Below the pieces are notes generated by a model. That model saw nothing but the letters and a program-made list of their open reading frames with translations, had not been told where the DNA came from and did no database searches. A stretch of DNA of 64,000 bases from Telluria antibiotica. Its GTDB lineage: Bacteria > Pseudomonadota > Gammaproteobacteria > Burkholderiales > Burkholderiaceae_D. This document shows, one piece after another, positions 25,880 to 34,492 of the stretch; the first letter of the stretch is position 1, and every line of letters begins with the position of its first letter. A program made the translations under genes and the position numbers. Location of the stretch: positions 1-64,000 of the forward strand of contig NZ_JAAQOM010000004.1 of assembly GCF_011682055.1 (NCBI RefSeq). The letters run 5' to 3'.

Positions 25880-25900
25880 GCGGGACCCTCCACGTCCCGC
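25880..25900 (+). repeat. Perfect 7-bp stem-loop between antiporter and HepT-like gene
   Basis: GCGGGAC (25880-25886) and GTCCCGC (25894-25900) flank a 7-base loop. No T-run; it lies just before the ribosome-binding site of the next gene and could modulate its translation. Confidence 0.6.
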
Positions 25901-25912
25901 AGCGAGGGAACC

Positions 25913-26386
25913 ATGGATCAAGACCTGCTGGTCAGCAAGACGGGCACCATCGAGCGCTGCTGCAAGCGTGCCCGGGACGAATACGAGAAAGACCCGACCA
26001 CCTTCGTCGGCGACATCACGCGCCAGGATGCGGCCACCCTGAACGTGATCCGCGCCTGGGAGGCGGCCGTCGAGATGGGCGACCACGTGCTGGCCGACCG
26101 CGGCCTCGGCACGGCGCACGACGAGCGCGAGGTCATCACCCTGCTGGCGGAACACGGCTGGATCGAGCCCACGCTGGCCGAAGACCTCAAGCGCACGGGC
26201 GAATTCTGCCGCGCCGAATGGGATTACCAGACCGCGCCGCTGCCCGCGCTGGTGACCATCATCAAGCGCGGGCTGGACGATTTCGACGTGTATGCGCGCG
26301 CCCTGCTCGCGGGTGCCACAGCGTTGCCGGCGGCGCACGACGCGGACGGCACGGAAGAATGGGAAGCCGGCGACCCGGCCATCTGA
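25913..26386 (+). CDS. HepT-like (DUF86) protein with lost RNase motif
   Basis: 157-aa helical protein matching the HepT/DUF86 layout: GTIERCCKRARDEY, QDAATLNVIRAWEAAVEMGD with the family L-N-x-x-R-A-x-E pattern, HVLADRGLG, then VITLLAEHGWIEPTLAEDLK. In true HepT RNases an R-x4-H-x-Y motif follows the last of these. Here the equivalent stretch is GEFCRAEWDYQ: His is replaced by Trp103 and the aligned Arg by Phe98, while Tyr105 remains. No MntA nucleotidyltransferase antitoxin is adjacent. It is therefore probably a non-toxic HEPN-type structural or RNA-binding relative. An acidic tail of about 20 residues follows. Confidence 0.65.
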   Translation: MDQDLLVSKTGTIERCCKRARDEYEKDPTTFVGDITRQDAATLNVIRAWEAAVEMGDHVLADRGLGTAHDEREVITLLAEHGWIEPTLAEDLKRTGEFCRAEWDYQTAPLPALVTIIKRGLDDFDVYARALLAGATALPAAHDADGTEEWEAGDPAI

Positions 26387-26472
26387 ACCCGCCGGGGCGC
26401 AGCCGTTGTCGAACTGATTACGGTCCAACTGGTATCATGCGCCCTTTCACGAACCGCGAACGACTCGAGACC

Positions 26473-27045
26473 ATGAGCCAACCGACCCATCTGCCATCCT
26501 TCTGGAGCCGGCTGTCCCTTGCCTTCGGCGCCTTCTTCAAGACCCTCGGCGACGCCGAGTTCGCCGCGCGCGTGCGCGACGACCAGGTCGGCCCCATCGC
26601 CGCGCCCCCTCCAGCACCCGCGCCCGAGCCGAAGCCGGCTCCGGCCCCTGCCCCGCTGCGCATCGCCACGCCCGACGCCGCCCTGCAACTGCTGGGCCTC
26701 CTGCAGCGCGAGGCGCGCCTGATCGACTTTGCCAACGAAAACATCACCGTGTATGCGGACGCCGACATCGGCGCCGCCGCCCGCCTCGTGCACGAAGGCT
26801 GCGCGCGCGTGCTGCGCGAGCACTTCTCCATCGAACCCGTGCGCGGCGAGCTGGAAGGCTCGCGCATCACGCTGCCGGAAGGCTTCGACGCCGCGAGCGT
26901 GCGCCTGACCGGCAACGTCGTCGGCAAGGCACCGTTCACCGGCACCTTGAGCCACCGCGGCTGGCGCGCCCGCGACGTGCGCCTGCCGCAACTGGCCGAT
27001 AAACACGACGCATCCATCATCGCCCCCGCGGAGGTGGAACTGTGA
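26473..27045 (+). CDS. DUF2760 protein, partner of twin Hsp70s
   Basis: 190-aa protein. An N-terminal amphipathic segment (FWSRLSLAFGAFFKTLGDAEF), then a Pro/Ala-rich linker (about residues 42-65), then a DUF2760 domain (ALQLLGLLQREARLIDFANE, VRGELEGSRITLP, GTLSHRGWRARDVRLPQLA). The start at 26473 is favoured, but ATG at 26437 is possible. Its TGA overlaps the GTG of the first Hsp70 gene by four bases. DUF2760 proteins are typically found next to such Hsp70 pairs, so it is probably a co-factor or client adaptor. No enzymatic motif seen. Confidence 0.8.
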   Translation: MSQPTHLPSFWSRLSLAFGAFFKTLGDAEFAARVRDDQVGPIAAPPPAPAPEPKPAPAPAPLRIATPDAALQLLGLLQREARLIDFANENITVYADADIGAAARLVHEGCARVLREHFSIEPVRGELEGSRITLPEGFDAASVRLTGNVVGKAPFTGTLSHRGWRARDVRLPQLADKHDASIIAPAEVEL

Positions 27046-28895
27046 ACGACGCGACCAACAACGATGCCCGCTACGCCATCGGCATCGACCTCGGCACGAC
27101 GCACAGCGCGCTGTCGTACGTCGACCTGACGGCCAGCGACGGCGAAAAGGCCGACCAGGGCGTGCTGGGCATCCCGCAATTGAGCGGCCCCGGCACCGTC
27201 GAGGCGCTGCCGCTGCTGCCCTCGTTCCTGTACCTGCCGCACCCGGACGAGCTGGCGCCGGGCGACCTCGCGCTGCCGTGGACGAACGGCCAGGCCGCGC
27301 CCGTCGTGGGTGACATGGCGCGAAGCCGCGGCGCCGCCACGCCGATCCGCCTCGTGTCTTCCGCGAAGAGCTGGCTGAGCCACCCGAGCGTGGACCGCCG
27401 CGCCGCCATCCTGCCGACCGATGCGCCGGAAGAAGTCGAGCGCGTGTCGCCGCTGGCGGCATCCACGCGCTATCTCGAACATTTGAAAGCGGCCTGGAAT
27501 GCGGCGCATCCGGACGCGCCGTTCGAACGGCAAGCCGTCACCGTGACGATCCCTGCGTCGTTCGACCCGGCCGCGCGCGAGCTGACGGCGGAAGCGGCGC
27601 ACAATGCCGGCTACGGTACGCCAACCTTGCTGGAAGAACCGCAGGCCGCGCTGTACAGCTGGATCCAGGGGAGCGGCGGCCGCTGGCGCAAGCAGGTCAA
27701 GGCGGGCGACATCGTGCTCGTCGTCGACGTGGGCGGCGGCACGAGCGACTTCTCGCTGATCGCCATCCTCGAACGCGACGGCAACCTGGAACCGCACCGC
27801 GTCGCCGTCGGCGACCACATCCTGCTGGGCGGCGACAACATGGACCTCGCGCTGGCCCACCTCGTCGCGCGCAAGCTGCAGGCGAACGGCACGCAGCTGG
27901 ATGCGTGGCAGATGCGCGCCCTCACCTACGCGTGCCGCGGCGCCAAGGAACACCTGCTCGCGGATGCCGATGCGACCACGTGGCCCATCGTCGTGCCGAG
28001 CCGCGGCTCGAAGCTGATCGGCGGCTCGATCCGGACAGAACTGACGCGCGACGAAGTCACGACGTTCATCACGGACGGCTTCTTCCCGCGCGTGGACGCC
28101 AGCGCGCGCCCGGCCGTGCGCACGCGCGCGGGCCTGACGCAAGTGGGCCTGCCGTATGCGCAGGACGCCGCCATCACGCGCCATTTGGCCGCCTTCCTCG
28201 GCCGCCAGGCCGGCGCCACGGCGGAGCTGGAAGGTTTTGCGACCAACCCCGCGCACACGTTCCTGCATCCGACGGCCGTCCTGTTCAACGGCGGCGTGTT
28301 CAAGTCCGACGTCCTCGCCCAGCGCGTGATGGACACGCTGAACGACTGGCTCGCCGCGGAAGGCGCGGACGGCGCGCGCATGCTGGAAGGCGCGGACCTC
28401 GACCTCGCCGTCGCGCGCGGCGCCGCCTATTACGGCTACGCGCGGCGCGGCGGCGGCGTGCGCATCCGCGGCGGCACGGCCCGTTCCTACTACGTCGGCG
28501 TGGAGTCGTCGATGCCCGCGATCCCCGGCTTCGAGCCGCCGCTGGAAGCGCTGTGCGTGGCGCCGTTCGGCATGGAAGAAGGCAGCGAGCTGGAATTGCC
28601 GGGCCAGGAATTCGGCCTCGTCGTGGGCGAGCCCGTGCACTTCCGCTTCTTCGGCTCGAGCGTGCGCCGCCAGGATCATATCGGCGACGTGCTCGAATCG
28701 TGGAGCACGGACGAGCTGCAGGAATTGAACGAGATCCAGGCGACCCTGCCGGCGGATGGCCGCGCGCCGGGCGACGTCGTGCAGGTCAAACTGCACGCGG
28801 TGGCGACGGAAGCGGGCACCCTGGAACTTGTGGCCGTGGCCCGTGACGGCCAGCGCTGGAAGGTCGAGTTCGACGTCCGCAGCACCGAGCAGTGA
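27042..28895 (+). CDS. Hsp70-family protein, first of pair (DnaK-like ATPase)
   Basis: 617-aa Hsp70 ATPase. Phosphate-1 motif AIGIDLGTTHSALSYVDL at residues 12-29; phosphate-2 VVDVGGGTSDFSLIAI near 230; adenosine-site GGDNMDLALAHLV near 265 and FNGGVFKSDVLAQR near 420. A shortened beta-rich C-terminal region replaces the full DnaK substrate domain. Start GTG at 27042 overlaps the upstream TGA, and the end overlaps the second Hsp70 gene the same way. Distinct from chromosomal dnaK (no dnaJ or grpE nearby). Expected to bind and remodel clients; the client is unknown. Confidence 0.9.
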   Translation: MNDATNNDARYAIGIDLGTTHSALSYVDLTASDGEKADQGVLGIPQLSGPGTVEALPLLPSFLYLPHPDELAPGDLALPWTNGQAAPVVGDMARSRGAATPIRLVSSAKSWLSHPSVDRRAAILPTDAPEEVERVSPLAASTRYLEHLKAAWNAAHPDAPFERQAVTVTIPASFDPAARELTAEAAHNAGYGTPTLLEEPQAALYSWIQGSGGRWRKQVKAGDIVLVVDVGGGTSDFSLIAILERDGNLEPHRVAVGDHILLGGDNMDLALAHLVARKLQANGTQLDAWQMRALTYACRGAKEHLLADADATTWPIVVPSRGSKLIGGSIRTELTRDEVTTFITDGFFPRVDASARPAVRTRAGLTQVGLPYAQDAAITRHLAAFLGRQAGATAELEGFATNPAHTFLHPTAVLFNGGVFKSDVLAQRVMDTLNDWLAAEGADGARMLEGADLDLAVARGAAYYGYARRGGGVRIRGGTARSYYVGVESSMPAIPGFEPPLEALCVAPFGMEEGSELELPGQEFGLVVGEPVHFRFFGSSVRRQDHIGDVLESWSTDELQELNEIQATLPADGRAPGDVVQVKLHAVATEAGTLELVAVARDGQRWKVEFDVRSTEQ

Positions 28896-31672
28896 CCCGT
28901 ACCGCAGCAGCCCGCGTCGGCATCGACCTCGGCACCACCAACACGGTGCTGGCCTATGCCGACGCCGGGTCGGACCACGTCACCACCTTCGCCATCCCGC
29001 AACTGGTGGCACCGGGCGAAGTGGATACGGCGCCGCTGCTGCCGTCGAACCGCTACCATCCGCTGGCCGGCGAACTCGCGCCGGACGCGCTGCAACTGCC
29101 GTGGTCCGCGCCCGACGTGGGCGGCGTGGAACGCGTGGCCATCGGGCGTCTCGCACGGAGTCTCGGCGCGGCGTCGCCGGGACGGCTCGTCGCGTCAAGC
29201 AAGAGCTGGCTGTCGCATCCGGGCGTGGACCGCACCGCGCCTATCCTGCCGTGGGGCGCGCCGGACGACGTGCCGAAAATCTCGCCGCTCGCCGCGAGCG
29301 CCAGCTATCTCGCGCACCTGCGCGCGGCGTGGAACCAGCGCTTCCCCGCCCGTCCGCTGGAACGGCAGGAGATCGTCCTCACGATCCCCGCATCGTTCGA
29401 CGAAGGCGCCCGCGCCCTCACCCTGGAAGCGGCCCATCTCGCGGGCTTGCCCGACGTGCGCCTGCTGGAAGAACCGCAAGCGGCCTTGTACGACTGGCTG
29501 CAGCGCCACCGCACCACCTTGGCCACCGACCTCGCGGATGCGAAGCTCGTGCTCGTGGCCGACGTGGGCGGCGGCACCACCGACTTCACGCTCGTCAAGG
29601 TGGAACTCAAGGATGGCGAGCCGACACTGTCCCGGATCGGCGTGGGCAACCACCTGATCCTTGGCGGCGACAACATGGATCTCGCGCTGGCCCACCTCGC
29701 GGAATCGCGCCTGGGCGACAGCCAGCGCCTGTCGGCCGGCCGCCTCGCGCAACTGACGGAACGCTGCCGCGCCGCCAAGGAACAGCTGCTGGCGCCCGAT
29801 GCGCCGGACGAAGTGGCCGTGACGCTGCTGGGCAGCGGTTCGCGTCTCATCGGCGCCAGCCGCTCGGCGACGATCACGAAGGCCGACGTCGAGCGCATCG
29901 TTCTGGACGGCTTCTTCCCGTCGAACGAAGCCCAGGAAGGCCCGCAGCGGGCGCGCGCCGGCATCGTCGAATTCGGCCTGCCGTATGCGAGCGACCCGGC
30001 CATCACGCGCCATCTGGCGGGCTTCCTGCGCCAGCACGCGCACGCGGCACGCGAGGCGTTGGGCATAGCTGACGACGGCCGCCTGCCCATCCCCGACACG
30101 CTGCTGCTGAACGGCGGCGTGTTCCGCGGCGACGCGCTGGCGCGGCGGCTCGCCGACGTGCTGTCCGCCTGGCGCGGGGGGAGTGTCCGCGTGCTGCACA
30201 ATGCCGATCCGGACGTCGCCGTCGCGCGCGGCGCCGTCGCGTATTCGCTCGCGCGGGCCGGGCTCGCGCCCGCCATCGAGAGCGGCTCGGCGCGCAGCTA
30301 TTATTTGCTGCTGGAAGAAGGCGAACGCCTGCGTGCCGTGTGCGTGCTGCCGCGCGGCGCCCGCGCCGGAGAGGAAACCACGCTGGCGGACCGGAGCTTC
30401 GCCCTGCGCCTGGGCCGGCCCGTGCGCTTCCACCTCGTCTCCACCGTCGCCGATACGGCCGCGGCGGGCGATCTCGTCGACCTCGATCCCGCCGACGTCG
30501 TGCGGCTGCCGGCCATCGCGACCGTGCTGCGCGCGCAGGACGCGAAGACGGCGTCGATTCCCGTGCAGCTGGCGGCCGCGCTGTCGGAACTGGGCACGCT
30601 GGAGATGGCCTGCGTGGCCGAGGATGGCAGCGGCCAGCGCTGGCGCCTGGAATTCCAGCTGCGCGGCGAAGAGGAAGCACCCGAGGTCGTCCATCAACAC
30701 GTCGACGACGCCATCAAGCGCATCGACCGCATCTTCGGCGCGCGCAACCAGCAGGTCGAAGCACGCGAAGTGCGCCAGTTGCGCGGCGCGCTCGAGCACG
30801 TGCTGGGCGGGCGCGAACGGTGGGAGACCCCGCTGCTGCGTCGCCTGTTCGACGTCCTGATGGAACGCGCGAAAGGCCGGCGCCGCTCCGCGGAACACGA
30901 ACGCGTGTGGCTCAACCTGGCCGGCTGGTGCCTGCGGCCCGGCTTCGGCGACCCGCTCGACGACTGGCGCATCCAGCAGTTGTGGGCCCTGTTCCCGGCC
31001 GGCGCGCAGTACTTCAAGGACACCCAGGTGCGCGCCGAATGGTGGACGTTGTGGCGGCGCGTGGCTGGAGGCCTGTCGACGGAGGCGCAGCTGCGCCTCC
31101 TCGACGACTTCGCGTTCAACCTGCAGGCCGAACCAGCCGACCGGGCGAAGCGTCCCGCCACGCTCGTCGACGGCAGCGAGGACGACATGCTGCGCCTGGG
31201 CGCATCGCTCGAACGCATCCCGGCCGCCTACAAAGCGGAGATCGGCGACTGGATGGTCGGCAGGATCATGGGCATCCCGGCGTCGCCGAAGCCCGATGCG
31301 AAGGCGGCCGCCACGTATGCGCGCTACCTGTGGGCCCTCGCGCGCGCGGGCGCCCGCGCGCCGCTGCACGGGAGCGCGCACGAGGTGGCGCCGCCGGATG
31401 CGGCCGGCCGCTGGCTCATGGAACTCATGAAGCTGGACTGGAAACGGATCGAACCGGCCGGCTTCGCCGCCGCCCACCTGGCGCGGAAAACGGGCGACCG
31501 CACGCGCGACATCGACGAGGCGCTGCGCGCGCAAGTGCTGCAAAAGCTGGCAGCCGCGGGCGCGCCTGCGAGCTGGTCCGCACAGGTGCGCGACGTCGTC
31601 GAACTGGACCAGGAAACGAGCACGAGGATGTTCGGCGACGCGCTGCCGCCGGGCCTGAAGCTGCTGCGCTAA
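28892..31672 (+). CDS. Hsp70-family protein, second of pair, with long C-terminal extension
   Basis: 926-aa Hsp70. Nucleotide motifs VGIDLGTTNTVLAYADA (N-terminus), VADVGGGTTDFTLVKV (about 225), GGDNMDLALAHLA (about 260) and LNGGVFRGDALARRL (about 410) are intact. After the usual beta region (about 480-600) a ~320-residue helical extension follows (IFGARNQQVEAREVRQLRG, LNLAGWCLRPGFGDPLDDWR, WWTLWRRVAGGL), absent from DnaK and probably equivalent to the DUF3731-type C-terminus. It starts GTG, overlapping the first Hsp70 stop by four bases. Its last 18 bases are duplicated downstream as part of a 68-bp tandem repeat. Role: chaperone partner of the first Hsp70 and DUF2760 (inferred). Confidence 0.9.
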   Translation: MTRTAAARVGIDLGTTNTVLAYADAGSDHVTTFAIPQLVAPGEVDTAPLLPSNRYHPLAGELAPDALQLPWSAPDVGGVERVAIGRLARSLGAASPGRLVASSKSWLSHPGVDRTAPILPWGAPDDVPKISPLAASASYLAHLRAAWNQRFPARPLERQEIVLTIPASFDEGARALTLEAAHLAGLPDVRLLEEPQAALYDWLQRHRTTLATDLADAKLVLVADVGGGTTDFTLVKVELKDGEPTLSRIGVGNHLILGGDNMDLALAHLAESRLGDSQRLSAGRLAQLTERCRAAKEQLLAPDAPDEVAVTLLGSGSRLIGASRSATITKADVERIVLDGFFPSNEAQEGPQRARAGIVEFGLPYASDPAITRHLAGFLRQHAHAAREALGIADDGRLPIPDTLLLNGGVFRGDALARRLADVLSAWRGGSVRVLHNADPDVAVARGAVAYSLARAGLAPAIESGSARSYYLLLEEGERLRAVCVLPRGARAGEETTLADRSFALRLGRPVRFHLVSTVADTAAAGDLVDLDPADVVRLPAIATVLRAQDAKTASIPVQLAAALSELGTLEMACVAEDGSGQRWRLEFQLRGEEEAPEVVHQHVDDAIKRIDRIFGARNQQVEAREVRQLRGALEHVLGGRERWETPLLRRLFDVLMERAKGRRRSAEHERVWLNLAGWCLRPGFGDPLDDWRIQQLWALFPAGAQYFKDTQVRAEWWTLWRRVAGGLSTEAQLRLLDDFAFNLQAEPADRAKRPATLVDGSEDDMLRLGASLERIPAAYKAEIGDWMVGRIMGIPASPKPDAKAAATYARYLWALARAGARAPLHGSAHEVAPPDAAGRWLMELMKLDWKRIEPAGFAAAHLARKTGDRTRDIDEALRAQVLQKLAAAGAPASWSAQVRDVVELDQETSTRMFGDALPPGLKLLR

Positions 31673-31790
31673 TAGTAGATGGTAGGGTGGGCACCCCTGT
31701 GCCCACGCGGACGTTTGCGGAACTGAAGCTGCTGCGCTGATAGTAGATGGTAGGGTGGGCACCCCTGTGCCCACGCGGACGTTTGCGGAC
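31655..31790 (+). repeat. 68-bp tandem duplication including the Hsp70 gene end
   Basis: Bases 31655-31722 and 31723-31790 are near-identical; differences are A to G in the stop triplet (TAA to TGA) and the last base. Each unit carries the final codons of the Hsp70 gene, TAGTAGATG and a half palindromic element. Confidence 0.9.
31682..31710 (+). repeat. Half palindromic element (GTAGGGTGGGC family)
   Basis: Left arm only (GTAGGGTGGGCACCCC to GCCCACGCGG), inside the first unit of the tandem duplication. Same family as the elements at 31750, 45821, 53077 and 59156. Confidence 0.75.
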
Positions 31791-31828
31791 CGCATACGTT
31801 ACGCGTGGGCACGGGGTGCCCACCCTAC
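31750..31828. repeat. Palindromic extragenic repeat, copy 1 (complete)
   Basis: Left arm GTAGGGTGGGCACCCC to GCCCACGCG, a short centre (about 31780-31800), and right arm CGCGTGGGCACGGGG to GCCCACCCTAC. The ends are exact inverted copies, so the transcript can fold into a long hairpin. Lies between the Hsp70 operon and yghU. Confidence 0.85.
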
Positions 31829-31897
31829 AGCGGGGCGGCGGGAAGTCGGCTTTTCGGGCATCATCGCTTCTCCACCGAGCCAGCGAAGGAGAGTGCA

Positions 31898-32758
31898 ATG
31901 TCCGACCCCACGAACCCGTTCACGACACCGTACGTCCCGCCCCGGGTGTGGTCACCGGCGACGCCGTCCGGCGGTGCGTTCGCCAGCATCAACCGGCCCA
32001 TCGCGGGCAAGACCCACGAGCAGGAACTGCCGGTCGGCAAGCATCCGCTGCAACTGTATTCGCTGGGCACGCCGAACGGGCAGAAGGTCACGATCATGCT
32101 CGAGGAACTGCTGGCCGCGGGCCACGCGGGCGCCGAATACGACGCCTGGCTCATCCGCATCAACGAGGGCGCCCAGTTCGGCAGCGGCTTCGTCGAGATC
32201 AACCCGAATTCGAAGATCCCGGCCCTCGTCGACCGCAGTGGCCCCACGCCCGTGCGCGTGTTCGAGTCCGGTTCGATCCTCGTCTACCTGGCGGAAAAAT
32301 TCGGCGGCGCGTTCCTGCCGCAAGACATCCCGGCGCGCACGGAAACCTTCAACTGGCTGATGTGGCAGATGGGCTCGGCGCCATTCCTTGGCGGCGGCTT
32401 CGGCCATTTCTACGCGTATGCGCCGGAAAAGCTGGAATACCCGATCAACCGCTACGCGATGGAGACGAAGCGCCAGCTGGACGTGCTCGACCGCCTGCTG
32501 GCCGAGCGCCGCTTCGTCGCGGGCGACGACTACACCATCGCCGACATGGCGATCTGGCCGTGGTACGGCGGTCTCGTGCTGGGCGAGCTGTACGACGCCG
32601 CCGAATTCCTCGGCGTGCACCAGTACCAGCAAGTGCGCCGCTGGGCCGACGAAGTGCGCGCGCGGCCGGCCGTGATCCGCGGCCGCAAGGTCAACCGCGT
32701 GCGCGGCAAGCCCGAGGAACAGGTGCTGGAGCGGCACGACGCGTCGGACCTGGACTGA
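31898..32758 (+). CDS. yghU: Glutathione-dependent disulfide-bond oxidoreductase, YghU-type GST
   Basis: 286-aa glutathione S-transferase-like protein; E. coli YghU (288 aa) binds glutathione and reduces disulfides. Family marks: FASINRPIAGKTHEQELPVG at residues 28-47, LQLYSLGTPNGQKVTIMLEE (thioredoxin-fold start), INPNSKIPALVD (cis-Pro loop), and FESGSILVYLAEKFGG (glutathione site). The C-terminal helical domain has YTIADMAIWPWYGG. Start ATG at 31898 has AAGGAGAG. Monocistronic between repeats and a convergent gene. Confidence 0.95.
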   Translation: MSDPTNPFTTPYVPPRVWSPATPSGGAFASINRPIAGKTHEQELPVGKHPLQLYSLGTPNGQKVTIMLEELLAAGHAGAEYDAWLIRINEGAQFGSGFVEINPNSKIPALVDRSGPTPVRVFESGSILVYLAEKFGGAFLPQDIPARTETFNWLMWQMGSAPFLGGGFGHFYAYAPEKLEYPINRYAMETKRQLDVLDRLLAERRFVAGDDYTIADMAIWPWYGGLVLGELYDAAEFLGVHQYQQVRRWADEVRARPAVIRGRKVNRVRGKPEEQVLERHDASDLD

Positions 32759-32782
32759 TCCGCGCGCGGCCGCTTAGCGGCC

Positions 32783-33154
32783 TCACAGCTTGCTGTTCTG
32801 GCAGCCCGAGCTCACGCACTCGCGCAAGCGGTCCTGCAGGAATTGCCCGCGCTTGACGGTCGTGTCCGTCGCGCACTCGAGGTTGACGTAGAACGCGCTG
32901 CCCTCGTGCCGCGAGCAGCTGTTGTTGCGCTCGTCGATCCACTGCAGCTGGCCCGCCTTCAGCCGCTTCTTGCCGTCCGCATCGAGCTTGCCGGCCAGCT
33001 TGCCGTACGTGCTGTTGAGCTCGTTGTCCGCTTCCTGGTACACCTTGTTCAGGCAATACAAGCCGTCGAAATCCTTCTTCGGCTTGTCGCATGCCGAGTT
33101 CGCCTGCGCGGCACCGGCCGCGCACATCAGTACTGCCACCATCCATCGTTTCAT
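32783..33154 (-). CDS. LprI / DUF1311-like periplasmic protein
   Basis: 123-aa exported protein with a signal peptide (MVAVLMCAAGAAQA) and a mature domain rich in conserved Cys: SACDKPKKDFDGLYCLNKVY, ELNSTYGKLAGKL, GKKRLKAGQLQWIDERNNSC. The Cys pattern and the LQWIDERNNSC motif fit the DUF1311 family that includes the lysozyme inhibitor LprI. The start is ATG at 33154, as GGAG precedes it while the upstream ATG lies over that site. It converges with yghU. Lysozyme-inhibitor function is only a possibility. Confidence 0.8.
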   Translation of the reverse strand: MKRWMVAVLMCAAGAAQANSACDKPKKDFDGLYCLNKVYQEADNELNSTYGKLAGKLDADGKKRLKAGQLQWIDERNNSCSRHEGSAFYVNLECATDTTVKRGQFLQDRLRECVSSGCQNSKL

Positions 33155-33500
33155 TCGTTTCTCCTTCATGCGCGGTAACAGGGATTCGTATTGCGCTATT
33201 GATCATGAACAAGCCCAACATGATAGTCCAGCGGATGGCCTTCGATTCTCACCAAGTATTACGTGACGCTACTTTTCGCGCCGTCCAGAAAACCGTGCCA
33301 GAAAGCTTTTTCCCCGCGTCTAGCGGGCGCGCGGCGATGCCGATTGTGGCTAGTATCAAGCGGTCGGTGCCGGCATCGCGCGGGCCGCTGGCCGCGACCG
33401 GGCACGATTGAGTGAACGCAAACGCGTGCCGTCCGCCCCCGTTACCCTGGATGGGTTGCCGCACCGACGGCCCTGCAATCATCGACACCAGGAGGACAAG
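33155..33500. other. Intergenic between LprI-like and PRC-barrel genes
   Basis: Divergent promoter region. No gene-like frame, no clear operator. CAGGAGGACAAG before 33501 is the ribosome-binding site of the next gene. Confidence 0.4.
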
Positions 33501-34163
33501 ATGAGCTACGCAGATCGCGACAAATACGGCATGTACAACGCCACGACCACCCGCGCGGGCCATGCCGGTCCCGGTCCCGCACTGATGGGGGCCGACACCC
33601 TGATCGGCGACAGCGTCGTCAACGCTGCCGACCAGGACCTGGGCGACATCAAGGAAATCATGCTCGACATGCAGACCGGCCAGGTCGCCTACGCCGTGCT
33701 GTCGTTCGGGGGCTTCCTGGGCATGGGCGACAAGCTGTTCGCCGTGCCCTGGCAAGCACTGCACCTGGACACCGTCCACAAGCGCTTCGTGCTCGACGTC
33801 GACAAGGACCGGCTGCAGACCGCACCGGGATTCGACAAGCACGCCTGGCCCGACATGGCGGACGCCCGATGGGCCCAGCACATCCACAACTTCTACGGCA
33901 CCGATCCCACACGGGCCGGCGCGCCCACCATGGGGCCGAACGTGGCGATGCGCGGCATGGTCGGCGGCGGCACGGGTGCGGGCTCCGGCGTGGGTGCTGG
34001 CATGGATTCGATGGGGGCCGGCCACGCCGGGTCGGCGGATACGGGCATGGGCGCCGGCAGTTCGATGGCGGGCGGTGGCGCCGGCGGGAGCATCGATCCG
34101 CGGCCCGGTACCGCCGGAGACGACAAGGACCTTAGCAAAATCCGCGGCAGCAACATCGGCTGA
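33501..34163 (+). CDS. PRC-barrel domain protein with Gly-rich tail
   Basis: 220-aa protein. A PRC-barrel at about residues 28-120: ADTLIGDSVVNAADQDLGDI, EIMLDMQTGQVAYAVLSFGG, GDKLFAVPWQALHLD. PRC barrels are small beta-barrels found in ribosome maturation factors and photosynthetic reaction centres, and in stress-related free-standing proteins. The tail (about 150-205) is almost only Gly, Ala, Ser and Met (GGGTGAGSGVGAGMDSMGAG) and is probably disordered. Start ATG at 33501 has CAGGAGGA. No signal peptide. Confidence 0.85.
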   Translation: MSYADRDKYGMYNATTTRAGHAGPGPALMGADTLIGDSVVNAADQDLGDIKEIMLDMQTGQVAYAVLSFGGFLGMGDKLFAVPWQALHLDTVHKRFVLDVDKDRLQTAPGFDKHAWPDMADARWAQHIHNFYGTDPTRAGAPTMGPNVAMRGMVGGGTGAGSGVGAGMDSMGAGHAGSADTGMGAGSSMAGGGAGGSIDPRPGTAGDDKDLSKIRGSNIG

Positions 34164-34492
34164 CTCGTCGGCAGCCGCATGAGGCGTCATAATGTCGCAT
34201 GGCAGCATCACCCATGCGACATTGACACCGAAGTTACCAACTTGTAACACCAACAGTGCTTCGCTTTTCCATGCATTCTGGCAGACTTACGGAATGCAAT
34301 ATTTACAAACCAACACTTCGCGTTGCGTTGGCGTGCAACGTTCCTGTCACCAGGGCCTGTTATTTATTGACAAAAGCTTTACCCAACTTTACAGCAACAG
34401 CTGTCCTGTCCAGGCCATTCGCCCTCTACAATCCACATGACCATGCGCCTCTGTCTTGAACGAGACCATCCTTCCGACTCCAACAACGCATC
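34164..34492. other. AT-rich intergenic with candidate promoter for the glycosyltransferase
   Basis: Contains the inverted repeat above. A TTGACA hexamer at 34367-34372 is followed after 17 bases by TACAGC (34390), a weak -10. No gene. Confidence 0.4.
34191..34223. repeat. Perfect 12-bp inverted repeat after the PRC-barrel gene
   Basis: AATGTCGCATGG (34191-34202) and CCATGCGACATT (34212-34223) with a 9-base loop, 28 bases after the stop. No T-run directly after it; terminator-like or a binding site. Confidence 0.75.

Noticed and set aside
25913..26386. Active HepT/MntA toxin-antitoxin locus
   Set aside because: The RNase motif is absent and no nucleotidyltransferase gene is next to it.
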